This document shows positions 9,229 through 17,530 of a stretch of 64,000 nucleotides of DNA, piece after piece. Made by a program: the position numbers and the translations under genes. The DNA is from Saprospiraceae bacterium. Its GTDB lineage: Bacteria > Bacteroidota > Bacteroidia > Chitinophagales > Saprospiraceae. Position 1 is the stretch's first letter; every line of letters starts with the position of its first letter. The stretch is taken from positions 310,001 to 374,000 of the forward strand of contig JADJNF010000003.1 of the NCBI GenBank assembly GCA_016714445.1, read 5' to 3'. The notes beneath the pieces were generated by a model that saw only the letters and a list, made by a program, of their open reading frames with translations, was not told the origin of the DNA and made no database searches.

Positions 9229-9966
9229 ATGTCTGTTAAGAATCAGGTGACCCCATATGCAGATGCTGAAGTTTCTAAAAAAGGGCAGGTCACGCGTATG
9301 TTTGACAAAATAGCTCCCTATTATGATAATCTGAACAGGGTTTTGTCCTTAGGTATAGATGTTCTTTGGCGCAAAAAAGCCATCAATCTGCTTAAAAAGG
9401 AAAACCCTAAAACTATTCTGGATATAGCCACTGGTACAGCAGATCTTGCTATAGAAGCTGCCCGTACCATTAAACCTGATCATATCATAGGGATGGACAT
9501 ATCCGTCAATATGTTAAAAATCGGTGAAGAAAAGATCAACAAAAAGGGACTTTCTGATGTGATAAAACTTGAAGCGGGAGACAGCGAAAATTTGCAATAT
9601 GATTCAGATAGTTTTGACGCGGTGATGGCTGCATTTGGCGTACGAAACTTTGAAAATCTGGAAAAAGGTCTGGCTGAAATGTTCCGTGTATTAAAGCCCG
9701 GAGGTACGATGATGGTACTGGAATTTTCAAAACCAAGACATTTTCCATTAAAACAAGGCTTCAATATATACTTTAAATATATTTTACCCGTTATTGGTAA
9801 GGTAAGGTCAAAAGATGAAAAGGCATATAAATATTTGTACGAATCCGTGCAGGTGTTTCCGGATTATGATGATTTTACATCAATTTTAAAAAAACTGGGC
9901 TTCACTCAGACAAATTATAAAGTATTAAGCGCTGGCATATGTTGCATATATCTTGCAAAAAAATAG
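9229..9966 (+). CDS. ubiE: Demethylmenaquinone methyltransferase
   Basis: A 245-residue class I SAM-dependent methyltransferase performing the last step of menaquinone synthesis (MenG/UbiE). It shows MFDKIAPYYDNLNRVLSLGID, the family signature; motif I ILDIATGTADLAIEA; the acidic strand IIGMDIS; and VMAAFGVRNFENLEKGLAEMFRVLKPGG, the second UbiE/COQ5 signature. Length is normal. The stop lies 28 bases inside the next gene, a PorT homologue, which is a common arrangement in this phylum. Confidence 0.96.
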   Translation: MSVKNQVTPYADAEVSKKGQVTRMFDKIAPYYDNLNRVLSLGIDVLWRKKAINLLKKENPKTILDIATGTADLAIEAARTIKPDHIIGMDISVNMLKIGEEKINKKGLSDVIKLEAGDSENLQYDSDSFDAVMAAFGVRNFENLEKGLAEMFRVLKPGGTMMVLEFSKPRHFPLKQGFNIYFKYILPVIGKVRSKDEKAYKYLYESVQVFPDYDDFTSILKKLGFTQTNYKVLSAGICCIYLAKK

Positions 9967-10649
9967 GTTTCTTTTCATTGTTGCTGTTATTGACTGCACC
10001 GCTAATGGCACAGATTGGGGGGAAAGACAATTATAATTTCAGAGACTTCAACCGTAAGTCCTATTATTTTGGTATAAACATTGGTTTCAATAGTTCCGGC
10101 TACAAATTGCAGCAATCAGGTTTTTTTATCAACAATGACAGTATAAAAGTGACCGAAGGTAAAAGCGAAGTAGGTGTGAACATGCATATGGTAACCAATC
10201 TAAAATTGGGTGAATATTTTGATTTTAGATTTTTACCAGGATTTTCTTTTGCACAGCGTGGCCTGGAGTTTACCAGTGTATCTGACTCAAAAGTAATCGA
10301 ACGTAAAATCGAATCAGTATTTTTTGAGTTACCATTTCATATCAGGTTTAAGTCCGAACCGTATAAAGATAAACGAATGTTTGTCGTGGCAGGACTGAAG
10401 TACAGCTATGATGTGCAGACCAATTCAAAATCCCGTAAATCACTCATCAGGATTGCGCCGCATGATTTCCAGTATGAAGTAGGGGTGGGCATGCAGATGT
10501 TTTATCCGTATTTTATTTTTTCGCCGGAGATAAAATTTTCTAGAGGTCTGGGTAATATCCTGATTTACGATAAATCACAGAATGAAGCCAGAGTGCTTGA
10601 AAATGTAGTTTCTCAGATATTTACGATTTCATTCAATTTTGAAGGATAA
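9939..10649 (+). CDS. porT: Type IX secretion system outer-membrane protein PorT
   Basis: A 236-residue protein with a signal peptide (roughly residues 5-24, ending TAPLMAQ) and a beta-barrel-like body of alternating aromatic and polar residues ending in a strand with terminal aromatics (ISFNFEG). PorT is an outer-membrane component required for T9SS secretion in Porphyromonas and Flavobacterium. The assignment rests on length, the YYFGINIGFNSS and FLPGFSFAQRGLEF segments, and the position directly after ubiE with a 28-base overlap, a conserved pairing. It agrees with the several T9SS sorting domains in the window. Confidence 0.85.
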   Translation: MLHISCKKIGFFSLLLLLTAPLMAQIGGKDNYNFRDFNRKSYYFGINIGFNSSGYKLQQSGFFINNDSIKVTEGKSEVGVNMHMVTNLKLGEYFDFRFLPGFSFAQRGLEFTSVSDSKVIERKIESVFFELPFHIRFKSEPYKDKRMFVVAGLKYSYDVQTNSKSRKSLIRIAPHDFQYEVGVGMQMFYPYFIFSPEIKFSRGLGNILIYDKSQNEARVLENVVSQIFTISFNFEG

Positions 10650-11279
10650 GTAAGGTCAACTGAAAAAGTCAAACTTATAGGAAACGATAAAACTTTTAGT
10701 TAGTCCCTGTCAAAAAACAGCGAAAGAGAACGAAAAATCGGAAGTGCGTCTATCGCCCAAAAAGCACAAATATTTAGTAAAACGTACAAATTGCGATAGA
10801 AAAAGCATAAGACTGAACGGTCTCGAAGAGTCGAGCATGACAATGCGAGAAGTGAAGGAACCATATATGGATGGGCAGGTCGAGAGTGAACGATAATTTC
10901 TCCTAGCTGATCTAAGTTTAGATCAGTGCCTTCATTTTTGAGTGATTAATATCACTCAAATCTCGCCATGCGAGATCATTCAGTTACCTTTTTTTGAACC
11001 AGCGTTTCTTGCCCGCTTCGGAGCAAGCGGGTTGAATACTTTTTTCTGGGTTTGAATTCCAAAGGAATATGGATAGCAAATGCAAAAAGTATTTGCCCAG
11101 CCGGCATGAGGCGATAATTATAAGATATAAGTTCATAAGATTTAAATGGATTGATTTAAAATTATTGCACTTAATTGTCTAAATATTTTTATAAAAAATT
11201 GATTATCATATATTTAATTCAGCTTCAGCAAGCCATTAGTAATTCGGTAATTCACTTATTATTGTTTTTATATAGATTG
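10650..11279. other. 630-base intergenic region with a run of stem-loops
   Basis: No coding frame is supported on either strand. The left third is rich in purines. The middle (10908-11031) contains four separate inverted repeats, listed as their own feature, and the right third is AT-rich and includes the region downstream of the MarR gene. The segment around 10990-11110 (including CCCGCTTCGG and a later GCCCAGCCGGCATGAGGCG) is more GC-rich than its surroundings and looks like repetitive intergenic DNA. A structured non-coding RNA cannot be excluded. Confidence 0.5.
10908..11031. repeat. Cluster of four inverted repeats
   Basis: Four hairpins occur in 124 bases: TGATCTAA/TTAGATCA with a 2-base loop (10908-10925); a perfect 10-base arm TTTGAGTGAT/ATCACTCAAA with loop TAAT (10937-10960); ATCTCGC/GCGAGAT with a 3-base loop (10960-10976); and CCCGCTT/AAGCGGG with a 6-base loop (11012-11031). 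Neither strand shows the long U-tract of a standard terminator after every stem. They may form a bidirectional terminator region, a structured RNA or repeats; the sequence alone does not decide. Confidence 0.65.
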
Positions 11280-11747
11280 TTATCCTCTCATCTTATCCAG
11301 CAATCTGCTTAGAATTTCATAATCTTCATCAGCTAGCGTCCTAAGTGAACCATCCATTTCATTTACCTCATCAGAGATCTTTTTAACCATTTCATATCCT
11401 GATTCAGTTAAGGTTATGTTCATCTTTCTTTTGTTTTCCGGACAAATCATTCTGTTTACCCAACCCATGTTTACCAGTTTGTCCATCAGACGGGTAAGGT
11501 CTCTTCCTTTGTCCAGCATCACTTCTTTGATGTATCCCGGAGATACAGGCTCAGGATGTTTGCCGTTAAGAATACGTAAAATGTTGAAGTGCTGACCCTG
11601 AATTTCATATCTGCCAAATACCTGCATATGGGCGTCCCTAAAATAATTTGATGTATAAAAAAGATTGACTATAGCTTTGTGATAGTTGTCTTTAAATCTG
11701 GCTTGTTGTATTAATTTATCTATTTCCATCTTCCGGTCATTAATCAC
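11280..11747 (-). CDS. MarR-family transcriptional regulator
   Basis: A 155-residue protein (149 if the second Met at 11729 is used). It has the MarR winged-helix layout: helices leading into FNILRILNGKHPEPVSPGYIKEVMLDKGRDLTRLMDKLVNMGWVNR, where the recognition helix precedes the wing RMICPENKRKMNITLTESG, then a C-terminal dimerisation helix with DEDYEILSRLLDKM. MarR proteins usually bind DNA as dimers and release it upon ligand or oxidation. No Cys lies in the wing; one is just before it (ICPENKR). It stands alone, so the target and ligand are unknown. Confidence 0.92.
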   Translation of the reverse strand: MINDRKMEIDKLIQQARFKDNYHKAIVNLFYTSNYFRDAHMQVFGRYEIQGQHFNILRILNGKHPEPVSPGYIKEVMLDKGRDLTRLMDKLVNMGWVNRMICPENKRKMNITLTESGYEMVKKISDEVNEMDGSLRTLADEDYEILSRLLDKMRG

Positions 11748-11863
11748 CCATAAAACATGATAGTATAGAAAGTACTCACTTCCAATATATTAATTAGACA
11801 ACAGATAATACCGTTTATTTGTTGCAACATATTTTAGTAAAATAGTGGACTTTAAGTCAAAAA

Positions 11864-12904
11864 TTACTCTGAAAAATAGAAAAATCCAGGTGCTATCCCA
11901 GTAGTAAATCTACCTGTAGCCTGAGATATGGGTTCAATAAAAATCGCACGTCCGTTTGATTGATAATCACCTGCATCCGCAAAATATATTCTTCCATTGG
12001 ATTTGTCATAACCGATGCCGTAATATAGCCCATCATATACTGATTCATTTTCAAAAACCTGATCCGTAATGTCGTGTGCCATGACTCTGTCGCCCATTAA
12101 AAAGTAAAGCCGGTCTCCATTTTTATCCACTACCAAACCGTTGGCACCATTTGAAATAGTAAATGATGCCTCCACCAGGTCATTTTTGATTTTGTACAAT
12201 GATCCGTTGGTATTTTGAGCAGGATTTGTCCAATCAGTCAATCCATTACAGATAACCCAAAGATCATTATTCTTATCCAAAACTATTGCCTCCGGACTAT
12301 CACCAACAATTATAGTCTTTATTACCAGATTTGTTTTAGTGTCTATGACCACAACTTTATTTGACTTATTCTGAGCGCTGCTGGAAGATACCGCTACATA
12401 TAATTTACCTTGATGTATGATCATATTTTCAGGAGCACCTCCTATAGAGATGGGTTTTGAAAGCGTCATGGTTTCAGGATTTATTTCATACACCGCTCCT
12501 GAGTTAAAATCGGCGCCCCAGTTGCTGATGTACAGTTTATTATTGTCAGTTGCAAAATATCTCGGGACAGGAATGTCTTTTATTTCTGCGACAGACTTGA
12601 AGTCTTTTGTATTTACTACCTGAATTTTAGCCCCATTGTTTATCGAAATAAAATATTTATCCCCGAACTTTATCATCGACTGGACTATATTTCCCAATGC
12701 TTTGCCTGCGTTCTCTCTTCCAAACACATCCTGAATTGTGTCTTGATCATTATGAAAAGTGATGGTGCCTGTTCCGTTTTCAAAGGGGCCTTCATTGACC
12801 ACAAAAACGCCTGTAGAGTAATCAACAGTGTCTTTTTTTTCATCTTTGGTACACGAAAATGTCAGTATAGCAAAAGACAGGATGAATAATTTGAAACATT
12901 TCAT
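11864..12904 (-). CDS. btuG: BtuG-like surface lipoprotein (DUF5074/YncE-type beta-propeller)
   Basis: A 346-residue lipoprotein. The ATG at 12904 is chosen because it starts a signal peptide ending in the lipobox-like TFSC; an upstream ATG at 12961 would overlap the receptor gene and add 19 residues. The mature part is a run of propeller-type strands (IVQSMIKFGDKYFISINNGAKIQVVNT, VPRYFATDNNKLYISNWG, and similar). In Bacteroides, BtuG is a propeller lipoprotein that binds vitamin B12 with very high affinity over BtuB. The call follows from the fold and from its place directly after a riboswitch-controlled BtuB-like receptor; B12 binding itself is inferred. Confidence 0.8.
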   Translation of the reverse strand: MKCFKLFILSFAILTFSCTKDEKKDTVDYSTGVFVVNEGPFENGTGTITFHNDQDTIQDVFGRENAGKALGNIVQSMIKFGDKYFISINNGAKIQVVNTKDFKSVAEIKDIPVPRYFATDNNKLYISNWGADFNSGAVYEINPETMTLSKPISIGGAPENMIIHQGKLYVAVSSSSAQNKSNKVVVIDTKTNLVIKTIIVGDSPEAIVLDKNNDLWVICNGLTDWTNPAQNTNGSLYKIKNDLVEASFTISNGANGLVVDKNGDRLYFLMGDRVMAHDITDQVFENESVYDGLYYGIGYDKSNGRIYFADAGDYQSNGRAIFIEPISQATGRFTTGIAPGFFYFSE

Positions 12905-12939
12905 ATTTACGTTTTTACATTTGTTGATAAAAAAATTTA

Positions 12940-14739
12940 CTAAAAAATAGAGAACGAACATTTCATTTCAGCATGAATGCCAGGCATCGGGAAATATCGG
13001 ACTATTTGATAATGTTGGTTAAATATATTGTTTAGCGTAAGACTGAATCTGTACTTTTCCTTCACATAAGTATATCCCGCATCTGCCAGATGATACACCG
13101 GCAACATACCGCTGTGGTCGGTGGTATCGTATCTTTTGCCAGCCAACTGGTAGGATATCTGAAAATGATGCACGGTGTTTTCAAATTTTATTTTAGTTGA
13201 CCATTTATGCTGTGGAATATAGATCAGCTGTTTTCCAATCTGTTTTTTATCCGTATAGTGATCCAAAGCTGTTGTTTTGTTATAAACGTAGGATATTTCA
13301 GGTGTTATCACCCATCGCCTTTTGTAAATAGAAGTCTCTAACTGACATTCAAATCCCCTGCTCAATACTTTTTTTTGATTTACAGCTGTCCAGAGACCTG
13401 ATGACTGAGGCACCCACTGAATCCAGTCTGTGACATGATTGATGTAAATAGATGTAGTAAATTGTATTTTTTTGAATGTAGACTTTGATTTTATTTCTGC
13501 CTGGAGCGACTTTTCTGTTTTTAGCGATTCATTGCCACCCGATGGCCAGTACAAATCGTTAAAGCCGGGTAAATTGTAGTTTCTGCTGATTTGCAAAGAT
13601 GTTTTTTTGAACTGGTTTAATAAACTAAAAGAAAAAGGCATAATTTTTTCATCCACCAAATCCTGCCTGAATGAGAAACTTCCGGAATAATCAGCCCTTT
13701 TTATCTGTTTACCATAAGCCAGTTGCAGTGTATTTCTTATTCTACTTTTTGTATAGAAATTTGGATTTGCCTGATCAAATCTCCAGTTGACAGAAGTAAA
13801 ATATTTTTTATGACCGATGCCTTCTATTTCTGCATTAATGATATAAATGTTTACATCTGAAGTTGAATTGACTACCGGTGTTGTAAAATCAAGTTTTTCG
13901 TTCATATATGTCAAACCGGAAGTAATTTTAGACTGCTGCAGAAGCCACACCATTTTTGTTTTCAACCGAAAATTGATGTCTTTTTGGTGTTGCATCAGAG
14001 AGGCAGACGTCGTGCTTACGGGAATGTTTCTGTTGGCGTTTTGATACCAGAGATCTATATTTATCATTTGTTTTTCGTTGGGATAATAATTTCCCTGATA
14101 AATAATATTAAGTTTTTTCAGGTCAGTCGGGGTTCTTTGAAGGGATTTATTATCATAGGTATAATTAAAAATATTTCTGTTAAATCCATACTCCACCCCT
14201 GTAAATCCGTTGTATTTTTTTTTGTTTAGTTCAGAACGAACGGTCAGGGAATAGTTTTGTAAACTTGAAATTCCTGTGATCACTTCCAGAGGCGAATGCG
14301 TTTTTTTTCTTTTGATATCCAATGTTCCGGACAATCCATTGTTGCCGCTCAAAGCAGGATTTCCGCTGGTATAAAACTGAAGTCCATTGTACAGATTGGC
14401 AGGTATAAGACTCAAATCATAACTGCCATTGATAACACTTTGTATATTGTTGCCATTCCACAGTACAGGCAGATGTCTGTTTCCCATACCACGGTGAAGG
14501 AAAGTCATCAGTCCTCCGGGTGTGCTGTATTGAACCTGGCCGCTGGTGGTTTCCTGCAGGAAATCTATCGTAGAAAACTGATGTTTATTGTCGTATTGAT
14601 GATCGGATTTGATCATGCTGAATGGAAATCGTATACTATCCTGAATGAACACAGAATCCAGCACAAACTGACTCCATCCATCCTTTGATACAAAAAGGAT
14701 AAAAAAAATACAAAAATGGATGTTCAATTTACTTTTCAC
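12940..14739 (-). CDS. btuB: BtuB-like TonB-dependent vitamin B12 receptor
   Basis: A 599-residue outer-membrane receptor. After a signal peptide (about residues 1-23) comes a plug domain with TPGGLMTFLHRGMGNRHLPVLWNG and NPALSGNNGLSGTLDIKR, then a beta-barrel with many aromatic-alternating strands ending in MKCSFSIF. It is short for the superfamily but in the BtuB range. B12 specificity is inferred from the cobalamin riboswitch immediately upstream on the same strand and the BtuG-like lipoprotein downstream (35-base gap). Import would require TonB-ExbBD, which are not in the window. Confidence 0.88.
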   Translation of the reverse strand: MKSKLNIHFCIFFILFVSKDGWSQFVLDSVFIQDSIRFPFSMIKSDHQYDNKHQFSTIDFLQETTSGQVQYSTPGGLMTFLHRGMGNRHLPVLWNGNNIQSVINGSYDLSLIPANLYNGLQFYTSGNPALSGNNGLSGTLDIKRKKTHSPLEVITGISSLQNYSLTVRSELNKKKYNGFTGVEYGFNRNIFNYTYDNKSLQRTPTDLKKLNIIYQGNYYPNEKQMINIDLWYQNANRNIPVSTTSASLMQHQKDINFRLKTKMVWLLQQSKITSGLTYMNEKLDFTTPVVNSTSDVNIYIINAEIEGIGHKKYFTSVNWRFDQANPNFYTKSRIRNTLQLAYGKQIKRADYSGSFSFRQDLVDEKIMPFSFSLLNQFKKTSLQISRNYNLPGFNDLYWPSGGNESLKTEKSLQAEIKSKSTFKKIQFTTSIYINHVTDWIQWVPQSSGLWTAVNQKKVLSRGFECQLETSIYKRRWVITPEISYVYNKTTALDHYTDKKQIGKQLIYIPQHKWSTKIKFENTVHHFQISYQLAGKRYDTTDHSGMLPVYHLADAGYTYVKEKYRFSLTLNNIFNQHYQIVRYFPMPGIHAEMKCSFSIF

Positions 14740-14842
14740 TTGCCTGTGTTAAATGGACGAGAAGCCAAAACACAAAACAGTGTCCTTACATTCCATAGTA
14801 ACCATCACTGATTACCCAATGTAATTCAAAACTATTTTTGTT

Positions 14843-15160
14843 TGACCTTTCATCCCGAAAGTCATTACAATCATACAACTTATTGGCAGGTCTTCTGACT
14901 TTTTCTGTTGTAGCGCCTTCCCATCTTTCAATAGTGACATTTTGCTACAAGCTTTTTATACTAAAAATAAATTGGTTTGCGAAAATCTCGGTTGACCATT
15001 TATTTATTTTGAGTATAATACCGATAGAATTTTTGTCTTGATGAAGACATGAGTATCATCGTCTTTACAGATAAAATTCTCGTCGGTATACGAAAATTAC
15101 AGCTACGGGCATAGTTCCGGATTCACACCGGATTCCCTTTTAATGTTTCAGTTTTTTGCT
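14843..15160 (-). promoter_or_regulatory. Cobalamin riboswitch controlling the btuB-like gene
   Basis: Read on the minus strand, 15141 to 15101 contains the B12-box core GGGAATCCGGTG followed by AATCCGGAACTATGCCCG, close to the consensus for adenosylcobalamin riboswitches. Further along are GGGAAGGCG and AGACCTGCC (about 14940-14885), the matching 3' parts of the core. Between them is a long peripheral stem with arms around 15093 and 15016. A compact stem TGACTTTC/GAAAGGTCA (14843-14865) follows and could be the expression platform. The ATG of the btuB-like gene is about 100 bases downstream. B12 is expected to repress this unit. Confidence 0.93.
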
Positions 15161-15165
15161 GATTC

Positions 15166-15547
15166 AACCATAAGTGATGCAAAGATACAATATATAATAA
15201 AACTTTCATAGGGTGAATTTGTAATGAATAAAATATATTATGTTAGTCTACCGGTTCATGCTAAAAGTTCACTCACTAAAAATAGTAAATTATTCTTACC
15301 CGGCAACCACATATGATTTGAAACACATGGTATTTAAAGTTATTTCAATTAACAAGTTAAAGTAAAAAAGGGGATTGTCAAGGTATTAACTGTACAAACA
15401 GGGTAATTTGATAACAACAGAATCATATTGAGTTAATACATATTTATTTTTTCTTTTGCCAGATAATAACAATAAATATTTCCTACCCAAAAAAGGGTAA
15501 TATTTGTCTTACAGATATAAATATATGAAAATATTTGGCTAAATAGT
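15166..15547. other. Intergenic stretch upstream of the riboswitch
   Basis: About 380 AT-rich bases with no supported gene. It must hold the promoter of the riboswitch transcript on the minus strand. A short inverted repeat, TACCC/GGGTA (about 15483-15500), lies about 70 bases upstream of the promoter of the secreted PKD protein, but its role is unknown. Confidence 0.4.
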
Positions 15548-15578
15548 TTGACAAGTGCTTAAAATGCAAGTATCTTTG
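15548..15578 (+). promoter_or_regulatory. Bacteroidota-type promoter of the PKD-protein gene
   Basis: TTG at 15548-15550 is separated by 20 bases from TATCTTTG at 15571-15578, matching the phylum's -33 TTG and -7 TAnnTTTG boxes. The ATG follows only 7 bases after the -7 box, implying a very short or leaderless mRNA. Confidence 0.6.
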
Positions 15579-15585
15579 GAATGAT

Positions 15586-17409
15586 ATGAAATATTTACTG
15601 TCAATTGTATATTTTTGTTTTTCCCTTCAATTTGTTTACGCGCAAAAACAAGATCATGTTTGGCTTTTTGGTTTTGAATATGGAGGTGTACAAGGCTTAG
15701 AAAATTGGGGTTCTACCAATTTTGATTTTAATTACGATCCTGTACGAATTTATGAAGACCCGAATAGAGAATGGGATATGGATGGAGCCAATACTAGCAT
15801 ATGTGATAAAGATGGCAATCTATTGGCCTATTCCAATGGACAAGTCATCATACATGCTAGCAATATAGCCATAGCCGATACTATCAATTATGGATCGGAT
15901 ATACCCGATCCAGATAAAGGATGCATAGAGTGGGAATATAACAATTATGGTGATGAAAAAATGGCGATACCAGGAGGGCTATTGGGGTCACAGAATGTCT
16001 CGATTATTCCTGTGGGGAATGAATTTTATACCATTTATACTACCTATGATTATTGTGAAGCAATGACTTACAGAATGGCGTACACAAAATTTCAAATAAA
16101 TATCATAAATCCAACTGGCAAAGTATTAAAAAAAGACATTATAATATTGAGAGATACCTTACTTGGAGAATTTACCGCCATCCGCCATGGTAATGGTCGT
16201 GACTGGTGGGTGGTGACATTTTCTGATAAATTTGATATGATGTACACATTTTTAGTAGATAAAAATGGCGTACAAATTGAAAATACATATCCAACAGGCC
16301 TAAAAACAAATATAGGTAGTGGTGGACAGATTAGTTTTTCGCCTGATGGCCGTCACCTAGCATTTTTTACTGCTAGTATGTTATTTAGCCAGACAGGTGG
16401 TGGTGTAGCTATAGCAGATTTTGATAGATGTGATGGTAGTATATCCAATCTAAGATCAAAAATATTAAGTCAACCTAGGCTTGGGCTTGGTACAGCTTTT
16501 TCGTCTGATAGCCGATATCTGTATGTCTGCAATGGGGAACAAATCTATCAGTACGACATGACAGCCACCAATACCCTTCAAAGTGAAAAAAAAGTAGCAG
16601 AATACGATGGTTTTGAATATTTTTTTCCAGAGATTCCAGATTGGTTTGGTTATCCTGTCAGTTTTTGTCTAATGAAGCTAGGTCCTGATGGCAGAATTTA
16701 TATATTTCCAAGTACAGCACAAAACAGAATGCTTTCAGTTATAGAGCATCCCACCGAAGCAGGAATAGCATGTGATGTAAGACAGCACAGTATCAGTATG
16801 CCTACTGCCTTCGCACGTACAGTGCCATCTATGCCTGAATACCGTCTAGGCCCACTAGATGGCACACCCTGCGATACCCTAGGCATAGACAATCATCCCA
16901 TTGCCAAATACCGCTATGAGCCGGATACTATAGACCATCTCAGGATACGTTTCACGGACTTGTCGTACTTCAGGCCTGAGACATGGAGCTGGGATTTCGG
17001 AGATGGAAGCCCGAATGAAAACATAAGACATCCTTATCATACTTACGAAAAAAACGGAACGTATAATGTATGTCTCACCGTAAGTAATGAAAATAGTAGC
17101 AACACATCTTGTCGCACCATCACCATAGGCACAAGTAGTATCGACGATGGCGCATTAGCGACAGTAGCAGATATCACGCTCTTTCCTAATCCTGTAGAAG
17201 ACTATCTCCTCGTCACCCTCGGCGAGTATATACCACAGCATGGTCAGATTATGATATTTGATATTTCTGGTCGACCTGTACATACACAACGCATCTACTA
17301 TGGACAGAATAATGTGGATATGACACATCTTGCCACAGGGATGTATGTGTGGAAGGTGATGGATGGGCAGGTGGAGATACGGAAGGGGAAGGTGGTGAAG
17401 GGGGATTGA
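15586..17409 (+). CDS. Secreted protein with PKD domain and T9SS sorting domain
   Basis: A 607-residue exported protein: signal peptide (about residues 1-19, ending VYAQ), a long N-terminal part with beta-propeller-like features (LAFFTASML, FSSDSRYLYVCNG), a PKD domain near residues 445-510 (WSWDFGDGSPNENIRHPYHTY), and a C-terminal T9SS type A domain (LFPNPVEDYLLVTL ... GMYVWKV ... KGKVVKGD). PKD modules assist adhesion or substrate presentation; the sorting domain directs export by the T9SS and surface attachment or release. No catalytic motif is visible. The 5' half is more AT-rich than the 3' half, but the reading frame is continuous. Confidence 0.88.
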   Translation: MKYLLSIVYFCFSLQFVYAQKQDHVWLFGFEYGGVQGLENWGSTNFDFNYDPVRIYEDPNREWDMDGANTSICDKDGNLLAYSNGQVIIHASNIAIADTINYGSDIPDPDKGCIEWEYNNYGDEKMAIPGGLLGSQNVSIIPVGNEFYTIYTTYDYCEAMTYRMAYTKFQINIINPTGKVLKKDIIILRDTLLGEFTAIRHGNGRDWWVVTFSDKFDMMYTFLVDKNGVQIENTYPTGLKTNIGSGGQISFSPDGRHLAFFTASMLFSQTGGGVAIADFDRCDGSISNLRSKILSQPRLGLGTAFSSDSRYLYVCNGEQIYQYDMTATNTLQSEKKVAEYDGFEYFFPEIPDWFGYPVSFCLMKLGPDGRIYIFPSTAQNRMLSVIEHPTEAGIACDVRQHSISMPTAFARTVPSMPEYRLGPLDGTPCDTLGIDNHPIAKYRYEPDTIDHLRIRFTDLSYFRPETWSWDFGDGSPNENIRHPYHTYEKNGTYNVCLTVSNENSSNTSCRTITIGTSSIDDGALATVADITLFPNPVEDYLLVTLGEYIPQHGQIMIFDISGRPVHTQRIYYGQNNVDMTHLATGMYVWKVMDGQVEIRKGKVVKGD

Positions 17410-17530
17410 GATATCTGGTGATCCAGTGATCGCGTGATTTGGTAAATTGTGAATTTGCTAAGTGGCTCAAATGTGGATTTGTGCTGTGGACAAAAGAAGT
17501 ATTCAAAACACAGCAGTTAATTTTCTTTAT

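Noticed and set aside
15482..15500. TACCC/GGGTA palindrome before the PKD-protein gene as another copy of the operator
   Set aside because: The sequence does not match TACTTTwGGGTGAA, and the gene has an ordinary -33/-7 promoter much closer to the start.
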